NCBI RefSeq assembly: GCF_945957525.1
Contig: NZ_CAMFLA010000004.1
Coordinates: 165,386 to 229,385, forward strand
DNA: 64,000 bases
Source: an uncultured Aquitalea sp.
GTDB taxonomy: Bacteria > Pseudomonadota > Gammaproteobacteria > Burkholderiales > Chromobacteriaceae
Direction: 5' to 3'
Under the pieces are notes generated by a model. It worked only from the letters and a program-made list of their open reading frames with translations. It did no database searches and had not been told where the DNA came from. A program made the position numbers and the translations under genes. Positions 26,324-35,438 of this stretch are shown here, one piece after another. How positions within the stretch are numbered: position 1 is the first letter of the stretch; every line of letters begins with the position of its first letter.

Positions 26324-27709
26324 TCAGGCGCGCAGGCGGCGCAGCACTTCTTCCTTGCCGATCAGCGCCAGGACGGCGTCCACGGACGGGGTCTGGGTGG
26401 TGCCGCACACCAGCACGCGCAAGGGCATGCCCAGCTGGCCCATCTTGATGCCTTCTTCGGCGCAGAACGGTTTGAACAGCTCGTGGATGCTTTCGGCAGT
26501 CCAACTGTCCAGCGCGGCCAGCTTGTCCGCAAAGCGGCCCATGCGCGCCACGGCGTCGCCGGCCAGATGTTTTTCCACATCGGCGGCAGCCGGTTCGCGT
26601 TTCTTGTAGAAGTAATCCACCTCAACCGCCAGTGCGTTCAGGTCCTGGATGCGTTCTTTCACCAGCGCCACCACATCCGCCAGAAGCGGGCCGGCAGCGG
26701 TATCCACCGCAGCGGCGGCCAGGCGCGGCGCAATCAGGTCGGCCAGACGCTGATTGTCGGCGGCCTTGATGTGCTGGGCGTTCAGCCACATGAATTTTTC
26801 CTGGTTGAAGCGGCTGGCCGAAGGGCTGACTGCTTCCAGGGTGAACCATTCGACAAATTGCTCCATGGAGAAGAATTCGTCGTCGCCATGGCCCCAGCCC
26901 AGGCGCGCCAGATAATTGAGCAGCGCTTCGGGCAAGATGCCCTTGTCGGCGTAGTCCACCACGCTGACGGCGTCGCGCCGCTTGGACATCTTCTGGCCAT
27001 CCTCGTTGAGGATCATCGGCAGATGGCCGTACACCGGCAGCGGCGCGTTCAGCGCCTTGAGGATGTTGATCTGCCGTGGGGTGTTGTTGACGTGGTCGTC
27101 GCCGCGGATCACGTGGGTGATCTGCATGTCCCAGTCGTCCACCACCACACAAAAGTTGTACGTGGGGCTGCCGTCCGGGCGAGCGATGATGAGGTCGTCC
27201 AGCTCGGTATTGGAAAATTCGATGCGACCCTTCACCGCGTCGTCCCACGCCACCACGCCGTCCAGCGGGGTGCGGAAACGAATCACCGGCTCTACGCCTG
27301 CGGGCGGCTGCGGCAAGGACTTGCCGTCTTCCGGACGCCAGCGGCGATCGTAGCGCGGCTTCTCGCCGCGGGCTTCCTGCTCGGCACGCATGGTTTCCAA
27401 CTCTTCCTTGCTGCAGTAGCAACGATAGGCGTGCCCGCTTTCCAGCAGTTGCTGGATCACTTCCTTGTAACGGTCAAAGCGCTGGGTCTGGTAAAACGGG
27501 CCTTCGTCGTAATCCAGACCCACCCAGTGCATGCCGTCCATGATGGCCTTCACCGACTCGGGAGTAGAGCGTTCCAGGTCAGTGTCTTCAATGCGCAGCA
27601 CGAAAACGCCGTTGTTCTTGCGGGCATAGGCCCAGGAGAAGAGCGCGGTGCGCACGCCACCGATGTGCAGATAGCCGGTGGGGCTGGGAGCGAAGCGGGT
27701 ACGGATCAT
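26324..27709 (-). CDS. gltX: glutamyl-tRNA synthetase
   Basis: A 461-residue class I aminoacyl-tRNA synthetase that charges tRNA-Glu. The HIGH-type motif is in RFAPSPTGYLHIGGVRTALF (residues 4-23), and the KMSKS-type motif is in GQKMSKRRDAVSV (near residue 243). The length and single-domain anticodon region fit the discriminating bacterial enzyme. The N-terminus MIRTRFAPSPTG is canonical, fixing the start. It is monocistronic, with a bidirectional terminator downstream. Confidence 0.97.
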   Translation of the reverse strand: MIRTRFAPSPTGYLHIGGVRTALFSWAYARKNNGVFVLRIEDTDLERSTPESVKAIMDGMHWVGLDYDEGPFYQTQRFDRYKEVIQQLLESGHAYRCYCSKEELETMRAEQEARGEKPRYDRRWRPEDGKSLPQPPAGVEPVIRFRTPLDGVVAWDDAVKGRIEFSNTELDDLIIARPDGSPTYNFCVVVDDWDMQITHVIRGDDHVNNTPRQINILKALNAPLPVYGHLPMILNEDGQKMSKRRDAVSVVDYADKGILPEALLNYLARLGWGHGDDEFFSMEQFVEWFTLEAVSPSASRFNQEKFMWLNAQHIKAADNQRLADLIAPRLAAAAVDTAAGPLLADVVALVKERIQDLNALAVEVDYFYKKREPAAADVEKHLAGDAVARMGRFADKLAALDSWTAESIHELFKPFCAEEGIKMGQLGMPLRVLVCGTTQTPSVDAVLALIGKEEVLRRLRA

Positions 27710-27819
27710 GATGTGTCGGGTCCGGCAATGTCAGCGAAAGACCGCTATTGTACGCCGCCAACAAAAAAGCCCGCAAATGCGGGCCCGGCGGAAAACGTGC
27801 GCGGCATAGCGCCAGCGGG

Positions 27820-28443
27820 TCAGATAACGCCAGCCAGCATCGGCGCGGGCAGCATTTGCGCCAGCAGCCACAGCGCAGTGCCGGCCAGCATGGCGGCCAT
27901 GCCGCAATTGAACACGCGCAAACGGCGCGGCGAATCCAGCCAGCGACGAATGGCAACGCCGCTGCCGGCCCACACCGCAATGCAAGGCAAGCCGACGACA
28001 AAAGTCAGCAGGGCAAACAGGAAGCCGGCCTTGAGCGGGTCCATGTGCGCCGGCAGAAACACCACAGCAATATTGAAACCCATCAGCCACACCTTGGGAT
28101 TGAGCCAGTTGAACACCAGACCGCCGGCAAAACCCATCGGCCTGCTGTCGCTGTCGCCGTCCTGCGCACGGCCGGCGCGCGCCATCCCCCAGGACAGCCA
28201 CAACAAATAGAGGCAACCCGCCACCGCCAGCCATACCTGCACCGCCGCAATCAGCGACACCAGGCTACCCAGAAACACCGTGAGAATGCCCACTTGCAAT
28301 GACAAACCCAAGGCCATGCCCAGCATGGCCGGCATGGTGCGCGAGAAACCGTGATTCACGCTGGACGTGGCCAGCACCAGATTATTGGGACCAGGGGTGA
28401 TGGACATCACCAGAAGATAGGTGGCAAGTGCGATGAAATTCAT
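27820..28443 (-). CDS. LysE/RhtB-family exporter
   Basis: A 207-residue inner-membrane exporter with six hydrophobic helices. The family opening (ITPGPNNLVLATSSVNHG, residues 15-32) and the VFNWLNPKVWLMGF segment (near residue 107) are clear. LysE/RhtB proteins pump amino acids or their derivatives outward. It is divergent from a MocR-type regulator with a perfect 26-base palindromic operator candidate between, so that regulator probably controls it; its cofactor or amino acid ligand would then hint at the substrate. It is one of three LysE-family genes in the window. Confidence 0.88.
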   Translation of the reverse strand: MNFIALATYLLVMSITPGPNNLVLATSSVNHGFSRTMPAMLGMALGLSLQVGILTVFLGSLVSLIAAVQVWLAVAGCLYLLWLSWGMARAGRAQDGDSDSRPMGFAGGLVFNWLNPKVWLMGFNIAVVFLPAHMDPLKAGFLFALLTFVVGLPCIAVWAGSGVAIRRWLDSPRRLRVFNCGMAAMLAGTALWLLAQMLPAPMLAGVI

Positions 28444-28601
28444 GATGCATTCCGGACAAGGGCTGCGTCCCGCCCGGCGCCCGGCGGCTTGTGGCCCCGG
28501 CGCACCCCGATAATTACCGGCGGCGACGCTTGATGTTTGTGACAACCGGCATGGTACGCCCCCGGCACAACCAGTAACAGATTCAGAAAAATTGAATTGA
28601 A

Positions 28602-28637
28602 ACCATAACAGTTTTATATTGCGCAAACTGTTATGGT
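28602..28637. promoter_or_regulatory. 13-bp perfect inverted repeat, MocR operator candidate
   Basis: ACCATAACAGTTT (28602-28614) and AAACTGTTATGGT (28625-28637) are perfect arms separated by 10 AT-rich bases, one helical turn plus. Arm centres are about 23 bp apart, fitting a dimeric regulator on one face of DNA. It lies 44 bases before the MocR start and 159 before the LysE start. Confidence 0.75.
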
Positions 28638-28680
28638 CAAATTGCCGGCAAACTGTGCCGATGCCACGCCCGGAGCCCTC

Positions 28681-30117
28681 ATGAGCGAACAAACAGAGCC
28701 GCTGTACCAACAGCTGGTCAATGAATGGATCACCCTGATCCAGAACGGCGCCATGCAGCCGGGCCAGCGCCTGCCCTCGGTGCGCAAGGCCTGCGACATG
28801 CACAAGGTCAGCCCGTCCACCATCCTGCAGGCTTACCGCACGCTGGAAGACCGTGGTTTCATCGAAGCCAGGCCGCAATCCGGTTTTTATGTGAAGGCTT
28901 CGGCCAACCTACCCCTGCCGCGCATGCGCCGCCAGAGCGAAGCCGCCCCCACCGGCGAGGTGGTGGACCACATCGAGGCGGTGATGCGCCTGCAAACCTC
29001 GGCCGACTTCATCGACCTGTCGCTGGCCAGCCCGCGTGGCAGCGACTTCTACCCCACCACCCGCTTCAAGCACATCATGGGCCGCCTGTTGCGCCAGCAG
29101 CCCGAGCTGACCACCGACTATCCTTTCCCGCCGGGTTCGGAAAGGCTGCGCCGGCAAATCGCCCAGCGCGCCGTCAGCTGGGGCTGCGTGCTGGCGCCGG
29201 ACGATATCGTCATCACCAACGGTTGCTCCGAGGCCCTCCAACTGGCGCTGCGCGCCGTCTGCAAGCCGGGCGACACCGTGGGGCTGGAATCGCCCACCTA
29301 TTTCTATCTGCTGCCCCTGCTCAAGAGCCTGGGCTTGTCGGTGATCGAAATTCCTACCCACCCCGGCAGCGGGCTGGCGCTGGACGCGCTGGAACTGCTG
29401 TTGTCGGAAAAGCGCCTGCAAGCGGTCGTCGCCATGCCGACGGTACACAACCCGCTGGGCTGCACCATGCCGCCGGAAGCCAAGCAGCGACTGGCGAAGC
29501 TGATGAACGACTACCGCGTGCCGCTGATCGAGGACGCGCCGCACGCCGACCTGCACTACGGCGCGCAAACACCGGATGCGGTCAAGGCTTTCGACCACGA
29601 TGGCTGGGTGCTACTGTGCTCCAGCTACAGCAAGACGCTAGCCCCGGGCTTTCGCATTGGCTGGATTGCCGCCGGCCGCTTTGCCGGCGAAGTGTTGCGG
29701 CTCAAGTGCGCCAGCTCCCTGGCGCAGCCGCGCCTGCTGGAAGAAACGTTGGCCGAATATCTGGAAACCGGCGGCTACGACCACCACCTGCGGCTGATCC
29801 GTCGCCACTTCATGAGCCAGATGGAGCGCCTGCGCGGCACCGTGGCCGCCCGCTTTCCGCAAGGCACCCGCGCCACCCTGCCCTCTGGCGGCTGCCTGCT
29901 ATGGGTGGAGCTGCCATCCGGCATCGACACGCTGGATCTGTTCCACGCCGCCCTTGCCGAGCGCATCACCGTGGTGCCCGGCGTGATGTACTCCGCGCGC
30001 GGCCGTTACCGCAACTGCCTGCGCTTGTCCTGCTGCTACCCCTGGAACGAAGCCTACGAAAGAGCGCTGGTACGCGTAGGAGAAATCGCCAGCGCAATGG
30101 GAATGGGAAGCTTATGA
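28681..30117 (+). CDS. MocR-type (GntR HTH plus aminotransferase) regulator
   Basis: A 478-residue fusion regulator. Residues 1-75 are a GntR winged HTH (LYQQLVNEWITLIQNG, RLPSVRKACDMHKVSPSTI), and residues 105-470 are a fold-type I aminotransferase domain with PLP Lys in LCSSYSKTLAPGFRIGW (near residue 322). In family members such as PdxR and GabR, PLP or a PLP-amino acid adduct acts as the effector. It should bind the inverted repeat upstream and regulate the divergent LysE exporter and itself. ATG 28681 starts the HTH directly. It contains two copies of the dispersed word. Confidence 0.92.
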   Translation: MSEQTEPLYQQLVNEWITLIQNGAMQPGQRLPSVRKACDMHKVSPSTILQAYRTLEDRGFIEARPQSGFYVKASANLPLPRMRRQSEAAPTGEVVDHIEAVMRLQTSADFIDLSLASPRGSDFYPTTRFKHIMGRLLRQQPELTTDYPFPPGSERLRRQIAQRAVSWGCVLAPDDIVITNGCSEALQLALRAVCKPGDTVGLESPTYFYLLPLLKSLGLSVIEIPTHPGSGLALDALELLLSEKRLQAVVAMPTVHNPLGCTMPPEAKQRLAKLMNDYRVPLIEDAPHADLHYGAQTPDAVKAFDHDGWVLLCSSYSKTLAPGFRIGWIAAGRFAGEVLRLKCASSLAQPRLLEETLAEYLETGGYDHHLRLIRRHFMSQMERLRGTVAARFPQGTRATLPSGGCLLWVELPSGIDTLDLFHAALAERITVVPGVMYSARGRYRNCLRLSCCYPWNEAYERALVRVGEIASAMGMGSL

Positions 30118-30143
30118 GCGACAATGCATTGTCCGACAACGAC

Positions 30144-30176
30144 AAAATGGCCTATGCTGGCCGCTGCGCCATTTTT
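30144..30176 (+). terminator. terminator after MocR gene
   Basis: AAAATGGC and GCCATTTTT form an 8-pair stem with a GC-rich inner loop that can itself fold (GGCC...GGCC), followed by T5. Confidence 0.65.
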
Positions 30177-30209
30177 CTGTAACAACCCCGTTTCTTTGCG
30201 AGTGATCCC

Positions 30210-31001
30210 ATGTGCCAGCTGCTCGGCATGAACTGCAATACGCCCACCGACATCCTCTTCTCTTTTGAAGGTTTCCACCGCCGCGGCGGACTCACCGACC
30301 ACCACGCCGATGGCTGGGGCATCGCCTTCTTTGAAGGGCGCGGCTGCCGCCTGCTGCTGGACGACAAACCCTCGGTGGAGTCACCCGTAGCGCAGCTGGT
30401 GCGCCAGTATCCGATCAAGTCGCGCAATGTCATCGCCCACATCCGCAAGGCGACCCAGGGCGTGGTGAATCTGGCCAATACCCATCCCTTCATGCGCGAG
30501 ATGTGGGGCCAATACTGGATCTTCGCCCACAACGGCGACCTGAAAACCTTTCAACCCACCCCGGGTTGCCATTTCAATCCCGTTGGCACTACCGATTCCG
30601 AAGCCGCCTTTTGCCACCTGATGGAGCAATTGCGCAGCAAGTGGTGCAGTCCGCCCTCGCTGGATGAACTGTTTGACGAAGTCAGCCGGCTGGCGGCGGA
30701 ACTGCACAGCCACGGCGTGTTCAACTTCATCCTCAGCAATGGCGAAATCATGTTCGCCCATTGCTCCACCAACCTGCATCTCATCATCCGCCAAGCCCCG
30801 TTCAACACCGCCCATCTGGTGGACAACGATGTCACCATCGACTTCTCCACCGTCACCACCCCGCGCGACCTGGTTGCCGTGGTAGCCACCCAACCCTTGA
30901 CCGACAACGAAAACTGGCAGGCGCTGCCGCCCGGCCAGCTGGTCCTGCTGCGGGATGGTGCGGTGTTGCGAAGCAATGTGCCATTAGAAAAAAAATATTA
31001 A
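30210..31001 (+). CDS. class II glutamine amidotransferase (YafJ type)
   Basis: A 263-residue single-domain Ntn amidotransferase. Cys2 (MCQLLGMN) is the nucleophile after Met removal. HADGWGIAFF, IAHIRKATQG and HNGDLKTF, the glutamine-binding and oxyanion motifs, follow in order. It matches E. coli YafJ in size and motifs. Such stand-alone domains release ammonia from glutamine or act on gamma-glutamyl compounds; the acceptor is unknown. Some relatives (DUG3, EgtC) hydrolyse gamma-glutamyl bonds. It is a single gene between terminators. It does not carry a synthetase domain. Confidence 0.88.
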   Translation: MCQLLGMNCNTPTDILFSFEGFHRRGGLTDHHADGWGIAFFEGRGCRLLLDDKPSVESPVAQLVRQYPIKSRNVIAHIRKATQGVVNLANTHPFMREMWGQYWIFAHNGDLKTFQPTPGCHFNPVGTTDSEAAFCHLMEQLRSKWCSPPSLDELFDEVSRLAAELHSHGVFNFILSNGEIMFAHCSTNLHLIIRQAPFNTAHLVDNDVTIDFSTVTTPRDLVAVVATQPLTDNENWQALPPGQLVLLRDGAVLRSNVPLEKKY

Positions 31002-31253
31002 TTCACTTTACACAAAAACTGAATTAACCTAGACTGCCGGTCATCGATCAGCGACTGGCAGTCGGCATGTCCGTTCTCCACGGCTTCTCGCCGACTTCCC
31101 CTGCATCAACACAATAAAAGCGGCCCGCGCCGCCCGTCTCAGCCTGCCCCGCGCCCGCGCCCGGCCAGGCTGCGGGCATGTCGCTGACCAGCGTCAGCCG
31201 CCCCTCGCCATCCACGGTGACGCGGGCGCATCAATCCTAACGAGGAAATACAT

Positions 31254-31946
31254 ATGAAAGCTTATGGCGCCGAATTTCTCGGCACATTCTGGCTGGTGCT
31301 GGGCGGCTGCGGCAGCGCTGTGCTGGCCGCGGCCTTTCCCGGCGTTGGCATCGGACTCGCCGGCGTCTCGCTGGCCTTCGGTCTGACCGTACTGACCATG
31401 GCCTACACCATCGGCCCCATCTCCGGCTGTCACCTCAATCCGGCCGTATCCGTCGGCTTGTGGTCCGCTGGTCGCTTTCCGGCCAGTCAGGTACTGCCCT
31501 ACATCATCGCCCAAGTGGCTGGTGCCATCGCCGCCGCCGCCGTGCTCTACCTGATCGCCAGCGGCGCACCCGGTTTCAGCACCAGCGCCGGTTTTGCCGC
31601 CAACGGCTTTGGCGCGCACTCGCCCGGCCATTACTCCCTCTTGGCCGGCATGGTGTGCGAAGTGGTCATGACCGCCTTCTTCCTGCTGGTGATTCTGGGC
31701 AGCACCAGCGCCCGCGCCCCGGCTGGCTTCGCGCCCATCGCCATAGGCCTTGCACTGACGCTGATCCATCTGGTGAGCATCCCGGTCACCAATACCTCGG
31801 TCAATCCGGCGCGCAGCACCGGCGTGGCCCTGTTCACAGACAGCTGGGCACTGGAGCAATTGTGGCTGTTCTGGCTGGCGCCCATCGCCGGTGCCTTGAT
31901 CGGCGCGGCCGCCTGGCGGCTGATCAGCGACGACCGCGAGGTCTGA
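31254..31946 (+). CDS. aqpZ: aquaporin Z, water channel
   Basis: A 230-residue major intrinsic protein with six helices and both NPA loops: [11 protein letters not shown] (near residue 62) and [13 protein letters not shown] (near residue 184). The selectivity-filter His ([13 protein letters not shown]) and Arg after the second NPA are those of water-selective aquaporins, not glycerol facilitators. GAGGAAATACAT precedes the ATG. The 252 bp upstream hold a GACTGCC...GGCAGTC stem near 31034-31063, and nothing else that I recognise. Confidence 0.95.
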   Translation: MKAYGAEFLGTFWLVLGGCGSAVLAAAFPGVGIGLAGVSLAFGLTVLTMAYTIGPISGCHLNPAVSVGLWSAGRFPASQVLPYIIAQVAGAIAAAAVLYLIASGAPGFSTSAGFAANGFGAHSPGHYSLLAGMVCEVVMTAFFLLVILGSTSARAPAGFAPIAIGLALTLIHLVSIPVTNTSVNPARSTGVALFTDSWALEQLWLFWLAPIAGALIGAAAWRLISDDREV

Positions 31947-32048
31947 TCTCCTCCCGTCTGCCGGAAAGAAAGCGGGCCAGCTTGCGCGCAACAGACCATT
32001 GGCTGGCGCGAGAGGGGAAGTCGACCGGTCAAAACCGGTCAACACAGC

Positions 32049-32067
32049 CCCGGCTGCGCCGGGTTTT
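32049..32067 (+). terminator. terminator
   Basis: CCCGGC-TGC-GCCGGG followed by TTTT, about 100 bases after aqpZ. Confidence 0.8.
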
Positions 32068-32101
32068 GTACTAGCAAACCGCATTGCTGCTTCAGCGTGA
32101 G

Positions 32102-32124
32102 AGCCGCCCTTGGGCGGCTTTTTT
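32102..32124 (+). terminator. second terminator
   Basis: AGCCGCCC-TT-GGGCGGCT followed by TTTTT. Two terminators in tandem insulate the next gene from aqpZ. Confidence 0.8.
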
Positions 32125-32211
32125 GCGCAGGGGTTTGCCGAAGGCCGGCAAGCCGTTATGCTGATGGCAAAGCCCTTGTCAAAAGAGGGATATACCGACT
32201 ACGGAGCCGCC

Positions 32212-34017
32212 ATGAGCAGATTCGACTTCAGCCACCCGCCGTTTGACGTTCTCTCGCCGGCCGAACAGCAAATCCTGGAAAAAGCCGCCGACATCCAGTT
32301 TTTTGGCGATGAAGAAGCCATCCTCGCGCATGGCGAGCCGGTGGGTGCCCTGTATGTGGTGCTCAAGGGCATCGTACGGGAAATGGCCGGCGACGAAGTG
32401 ATTGCCTACTATCGCGAGCGCGATACTTTCGACGCCCGCGCCATGGTGGCAGGCCAGACGCCGCACCGTTTCGTGGTGCATGAAGAAGCGCTGGTGCATG
32501 TGCTGCCGCGCGATGCCGTCATGGCGCTGACCGAACAAAACCCGCGTTTCGGAGCTTACTTCTACGCCAGCGTGTCGGAGAAATTCGGTTCGCTGGCATT
32601 GCGCGCCGGCAACCGCGAGCTGCAAACCCTGCTTACCGCCACCGTGCGCGATGTGGGCGGACGCACACCGGTGTTTGTCGATGGCGATATCAGCGTGCGC
32701 GACGCCGCCCGGGTGATGAAGGAGCGCAAGGTCAAATCCCTGCTGGTGCGTCAGGATGGCCGGTTGGGCATTTTCACCACCACCGATTTTCGCGATGTGG
32801 TGCTCAACGCCACGCCCGGCGACACGCCGTTGGCCAAACTGTGCCGCTTTGAGCTGCTCACCGTCGACGCGGACGACTTCCTCTTCAACGCCTTGCTGCT
32901 GATGACCCGCCGCAATATCCGCCGGCTGGTCGTCACCGAGCAGGGCCAGGCGGTGGGCATCCTGTCGCAAGTGGACATCCTGTCCTACTTCTCCAACCAC
33001 TCCCACCTCATCGCCCAACGGCTGGATAGGGCTGAAACACTGGAAGAGTTGGCCGAAGTGGCGGGCCAGATCACCCGGCTGGTGCAAATCCTGTCCGGCC
33101 ACGGCGTCAAGGCGCCGCAACTGGGGCGGCTGGTGCAAACGCTCAACGCCCGCCTGTTCCTGCGCACCTGGCAATTGCTGGCGCCGCAAGATCTCATCGA
33201 CAACAGCTGTCTGCTGGTCATGGGCTCGGAAGGACGCGGCGAGCAAATTCTCAAAACCGATCAGGACAACGCCCTCATCCTGCGCGACGGCTTTGTCTGG
33301 CCAGATATCAACCTGCTGTGCGACCGCTTTTCGGCCGCGCTGGCCAGTTTCGGCTACCCGCCCTGCCCCGGCCGCATCATGGTCAGCAACACGGAATGGC
33401 GACTGACCGAACATGCCTGGCGCGACCAGATCCACCAATGGATCTACAGCCCGGACGGCCTTTCCATGATGAACATGGCCATTTTCGTCGATGCGGAAGC
33501 CGTGGCCGGCGACGCCAGCCTGCTGGAAAGCTGCCGCCACTATCTGTTGCAGCAACTGCGCGACGACGCCAGCTTTTTCTCGCGCTTCGCCCGCGCCATT
33601 GAGCAATTCGACACCCCTTTGGGCCTGTTCTCCCATCTGCAAACCAAGGAGCGCGACGGCAAATCGCTGCTGGACCTGAAAAAGGGCGGCATCTTTCCGC
33701 TGGTGCACGGCGTGCGCGCCATGGCGCTGGAATACGGCCTTGCCGAATGCAATACCTTTGATCGCCTGCAAGCCTTGGCCGAAGCCGGCCATCTGGAACG
33801 GGATCTGGCCGCCGACATCAGCAGCGCGCTCACCTTCCTGCTGACGCTCAAACTGAGCCAGGGGCTGGAAAAGCTGTCGCTGGGCGCGCAGCCCGGCAAC
33901 TCGGTAGAGCCCGACAAACTGTCCACACTGGAGCGCGACCTACTGAAAGACGCACTGGCGGTGGTGAAAAAATTCCGCACCCAGCTGCGCCATCACTATC
34001 GCTTGGGGAGCTTCTGA
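32212..34017 (+). CDS. cyclic-nucleotide-binding/CBS/DUF294 nucleotidyltransferase-like signalling protein
   Basis: A 601-residue cytoplasmic protein with four parts: a cNMP-binding-like beta-roll (about residues 10-130), two CBS motifs (about 150-265), a DUF294 nucleotidyltransferase-like domain with LVMGSEGRGEQILKTDQDNALI (near residue 340-360), and a C-terminal helical domain. The GS...RGE...TDxDNALI layout is that of GlnD-type nucleotidyltransferases, but targets are unknown. The pairing with a DEDDh exonuclease gene (one-base overlap of stop and ATG) recurs in many proteobacteria, often near acetate permease genes, absent here. ATG 32212 was chosen because the upstream open frame runs through a terminator. 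Confidence 0.85.
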   Translation: MSRFDFSHPPFDVLSPAEQQILEKAADIQFFGDEEAILAHGEPVGALYVVLKGIVREMAGDEVIAYYRERDTFDARAMVAGQTPHRFVVHEEALVHVLPRDAVMALTEQNPRFGAYFYASVSEKFGSLALRAGNRELQTLLTATVRDVGGRTPVFVDGDISVRDAARVMKERKVKSLLVRQDGRLGIFTTTDFRDVVLNATPGDTPLAKLCRFELLTVDADDFLFNALLLMTRRNIRRLVVTEQGQAVGILSQVDILSYFSNHSHLIAQRLDRAETLEELAEVAGQITRLVQILSGHGVKAPQLGRLVQTLNARLFLRTWQLLAPQDLIDNSCLLVMGSEGRGEQILKTDQDNALILRDGFVWPDINLLCDRFSAALASFGYPPCPGRIMVSNTEWRLTEHAWRDQIHQWIYSPDGLSMMNMAIFVDAEAVAGDASLLESCRHYLLQQLRDDASFFSRFARAIEQFDTPLGLFSHLQTKERDGKSLLDLKKGGIFPLVHGVRAMALEYGLAECNTFDRLQALAEAGHLERDLAADISSALTFLLTLKLSQGLEKLSLGAQPGNSVEPDKLSTLERDLLKDALAVVKKFRTQLRHHYRLGSF

Positions 34018-34628
34018 TGCTAGCCCGGCTCAAGCGCCAATGGCAGCGCGGGCGACTCAAAGATCCGCGTTACGCCAGCTTGTTCGACACCCCGCCCTCC
34101 GACGAGCTCATCAGCCTGGATTGTGAAACCACCAGCCTGAAAGTATCGGATGCAGAACTGCTGTCCATTGGCGCGGTAAAGCTGCGCGGCAACCGCATCC
34201 TCGCCAGCGAGAGCTTTTACCTGCTGGTCAAACCCAGCGGCAAACTGGACAGCCGCAATGTCAGCGTGCACGGGTTGCGACCCATGGATGTGTCTCAGGG
34301 CGAAGAACCGCTGCAAGCGGTGGCGCAACTGCTGGACTTTATCGGCGGTCGCCCGCTGGTGGGCTATTACCTGGAATACGATGTGGCGGTGCTGAACAAA
34401 TACGTGCGCCAGCTGGCCGGCATCGGCCTGCCAAACCGGCAGATTGAAATTTCCGGACGCTACTACGACTACAAATTCAAGCAAAACCCCGGCGCTTACA
34501 TCGACCTGCGTCTGGCGGTGCTGGTAGACGATCTGGCCATCCCCGCCCTGCCCCGGCACGATGCGCTCAACGACGCCATCACCGCCGGCATGCTCTATCT
34601 GAGCCTGCAGCGACGAGGCTTCGGCTAA
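34017..34628 (+). CDS. DEDDh 3'-5' exonuclease (DnaQ-like)
   Basis: A 203-residue exonuclease of the DNA polymerase III epsilon type. Asp-Glu in ISLDCETTSL (near residue 37), Asp in YYLEYDVAVLNKYV (near residue 121) and HDALNDA (near residue 180) supply the DEDDh metal ligands. It starts within the TGA of the DUF294 gene (TGATG), so the two are translationally coupled. It lacks the beta-clamp and alpha-subunit contacts of true DnaQ as far as can be seen. The target nucleic acid is unknown. Confidence 0.87.
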   Translation: MLARLKRQWQRGRLKDPRYASLFDTPPSDELISLDCETTSLKVSDAELLSIGAVKLRGNRILASESFYLLVKPSGKLDSRNVSVHGLRPMDVSQGEEPLQAVAQLLDFIGGRPLVGYYLEYDVAVLNKYVRQLAGIGLPNRQIEISGRYYDYKFKQNPGAYIDLRLAVLVDDLAIPALPRHDALNDAITAGMLYLSLQRRGFG

Positions 34629-34762
34629 GACTCGCCAACAAAACCCCAACTCCTGCCTTGCACCTCCTTGCCGGCCAAAGAGTACTGCCTGCACCGGCGC
34701 ACCCTGGCTCAGGGCTTCTACCGGCTTTTGCTGGCGACGCTGAAGCCGCAACTATCCGGCCC

Positions 34763-34779
34763 GCTTCGGCCAACCTTGG
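34763..34779 (-). repeat. dispersed word, extended copy (intergenic)
   Basis: GCTTCGGCCAACCTTGG lies in the 240-bp gap between the exonuclease and the convergent oxidoreductase-like gene. Apart from this and the adjacent terminator the gap holds nothing recognisable. Confidence 0.7.
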
Positions 34780-34790
34780 CGCAGGGGCAA

Positions 34791-34817
34791 TAAAAAAGCG
34801 GGAGGTTTCCCTCCCGC
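34791..34817 (-). terminator. terminator of oxidoreductase-like gene
   Basis: On the minus strand GCGGGAGG-GAAA-CCTCCCGC is followed by T6. Confidence 0.85.
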
Positions 34818-34868
34818 ACCCTCGCGTTGACCATGCCTCCAAGGCAGGTGGCACAACTCTGTTTCGGC

Positions 34869-35243
34869 TTAATAACCCATTTCGTCGTGACGAGTACCCA
34901 CCAGCTCGCCGGCGCCCAGCGACATCAGCAGCAAGGCAACGCGCTCATGCACGATCACGGTATGGGTATTGCCGGAAAACTGCATGAAACGGCGCAGATC
35001 TTCCCGCACTTTGCGCGAGCCCGTCACATCGATAATCACATCCACGGTATCGCCCTGCTCGGCGATTTCAATGAAGTTGTCCGTTACCGGCACTTCATGT
35101 TCGCGCGCCAGCGCAATGCCCGGCAGGCTCAGATTGAGATCGGCCACGCCCACCATTTCTACGAAAGGCGCTGCCAGCAGCTGCCTCAACAGGGGCGTAC
35201 CGGTTTCGCCCGCACCGATCATGCCGATTCTGAATTTTTCCAT
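34869..35243 (-). CDS. stand-alone Rossmann (NAD-binding) domain protein
   Basis: A 124-residue protein consisting of one Rossmann domain. FRIGMIGAGETGTPLLRQLL at residues 4-23 is a GxGxxG-type dinucleotide site, followed by VEMVGVADLNL with the acidic residue that binds the adenosine ribose, and VDVIIDVTGSRKVREDL. This resembles the N-terminal half of dehydrogenases such as homoserine or acetaldehyde dehydrogenase, but no catalytic domain follows. The stop is natural, with a terminator behind it. It may be a redox or nucleotide sensor; the function is unknown. Confidence 0.75.
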   Translation of the reverse strand: MEKFRIGMIGAGETGTPLLRQLLAAPFVEMVGVADLNLSLPGIALAREHEVPVTDNFIEIAEQGDTVDVIIDVTGSRKVREDLRRFMQFSGNTHTVIVHERVALLLMSLGAGELVGTRHDEMGY

Positions 35244-35377
35244 GTAACCCTCAAGTCACCGCAGGCGTTATGCCCTTAGAATAAGAGCCGCCACTCTAAC
35301 AGCAAGCCGCCGGCGGTTTTATTGCTCAAGGTCAAACAGAATGGAATTCGGCAACACGGGGCTTTCGCCAACGACAA

Positions 35378-35396
35378 GGCCCGGCTTGGCCGGGCC
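35378..35396. repeat. strong GC hairpin
   Basis: GGCCCGGC and GCCGGGCC pair across TTG. The A-run that follows on the plus strand is on the wrong side for termination of the minus-strand gene at 35439. The role is unclear. Confidence 0.35.
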
Positions 35397-35438
35397 CGAA
35401 AAAGAAACCAGAACAGGCTTGATGCCGGGTCTGGCGCG

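Noticed and set aside
26294..28210. 638-codon open frame antisense to gltX
   Set aside because: Long antisense frames are common in GC-rich genes; it has no ribosome site, its product is Arg/His/Gln-rich, and gltX is certain on the other strand.
32179..33792. 537-codon open frame antisense to the DUF294 gene
   Set aside because: Shadow of the real gene; the composition (His/Gln-rich) is typical of a wrong frame.
35378..35396. Hairpin as terminator of the 83-residue protein gene
   Set aside because: On the transcribed strand the T-run is before, not after, the stem.
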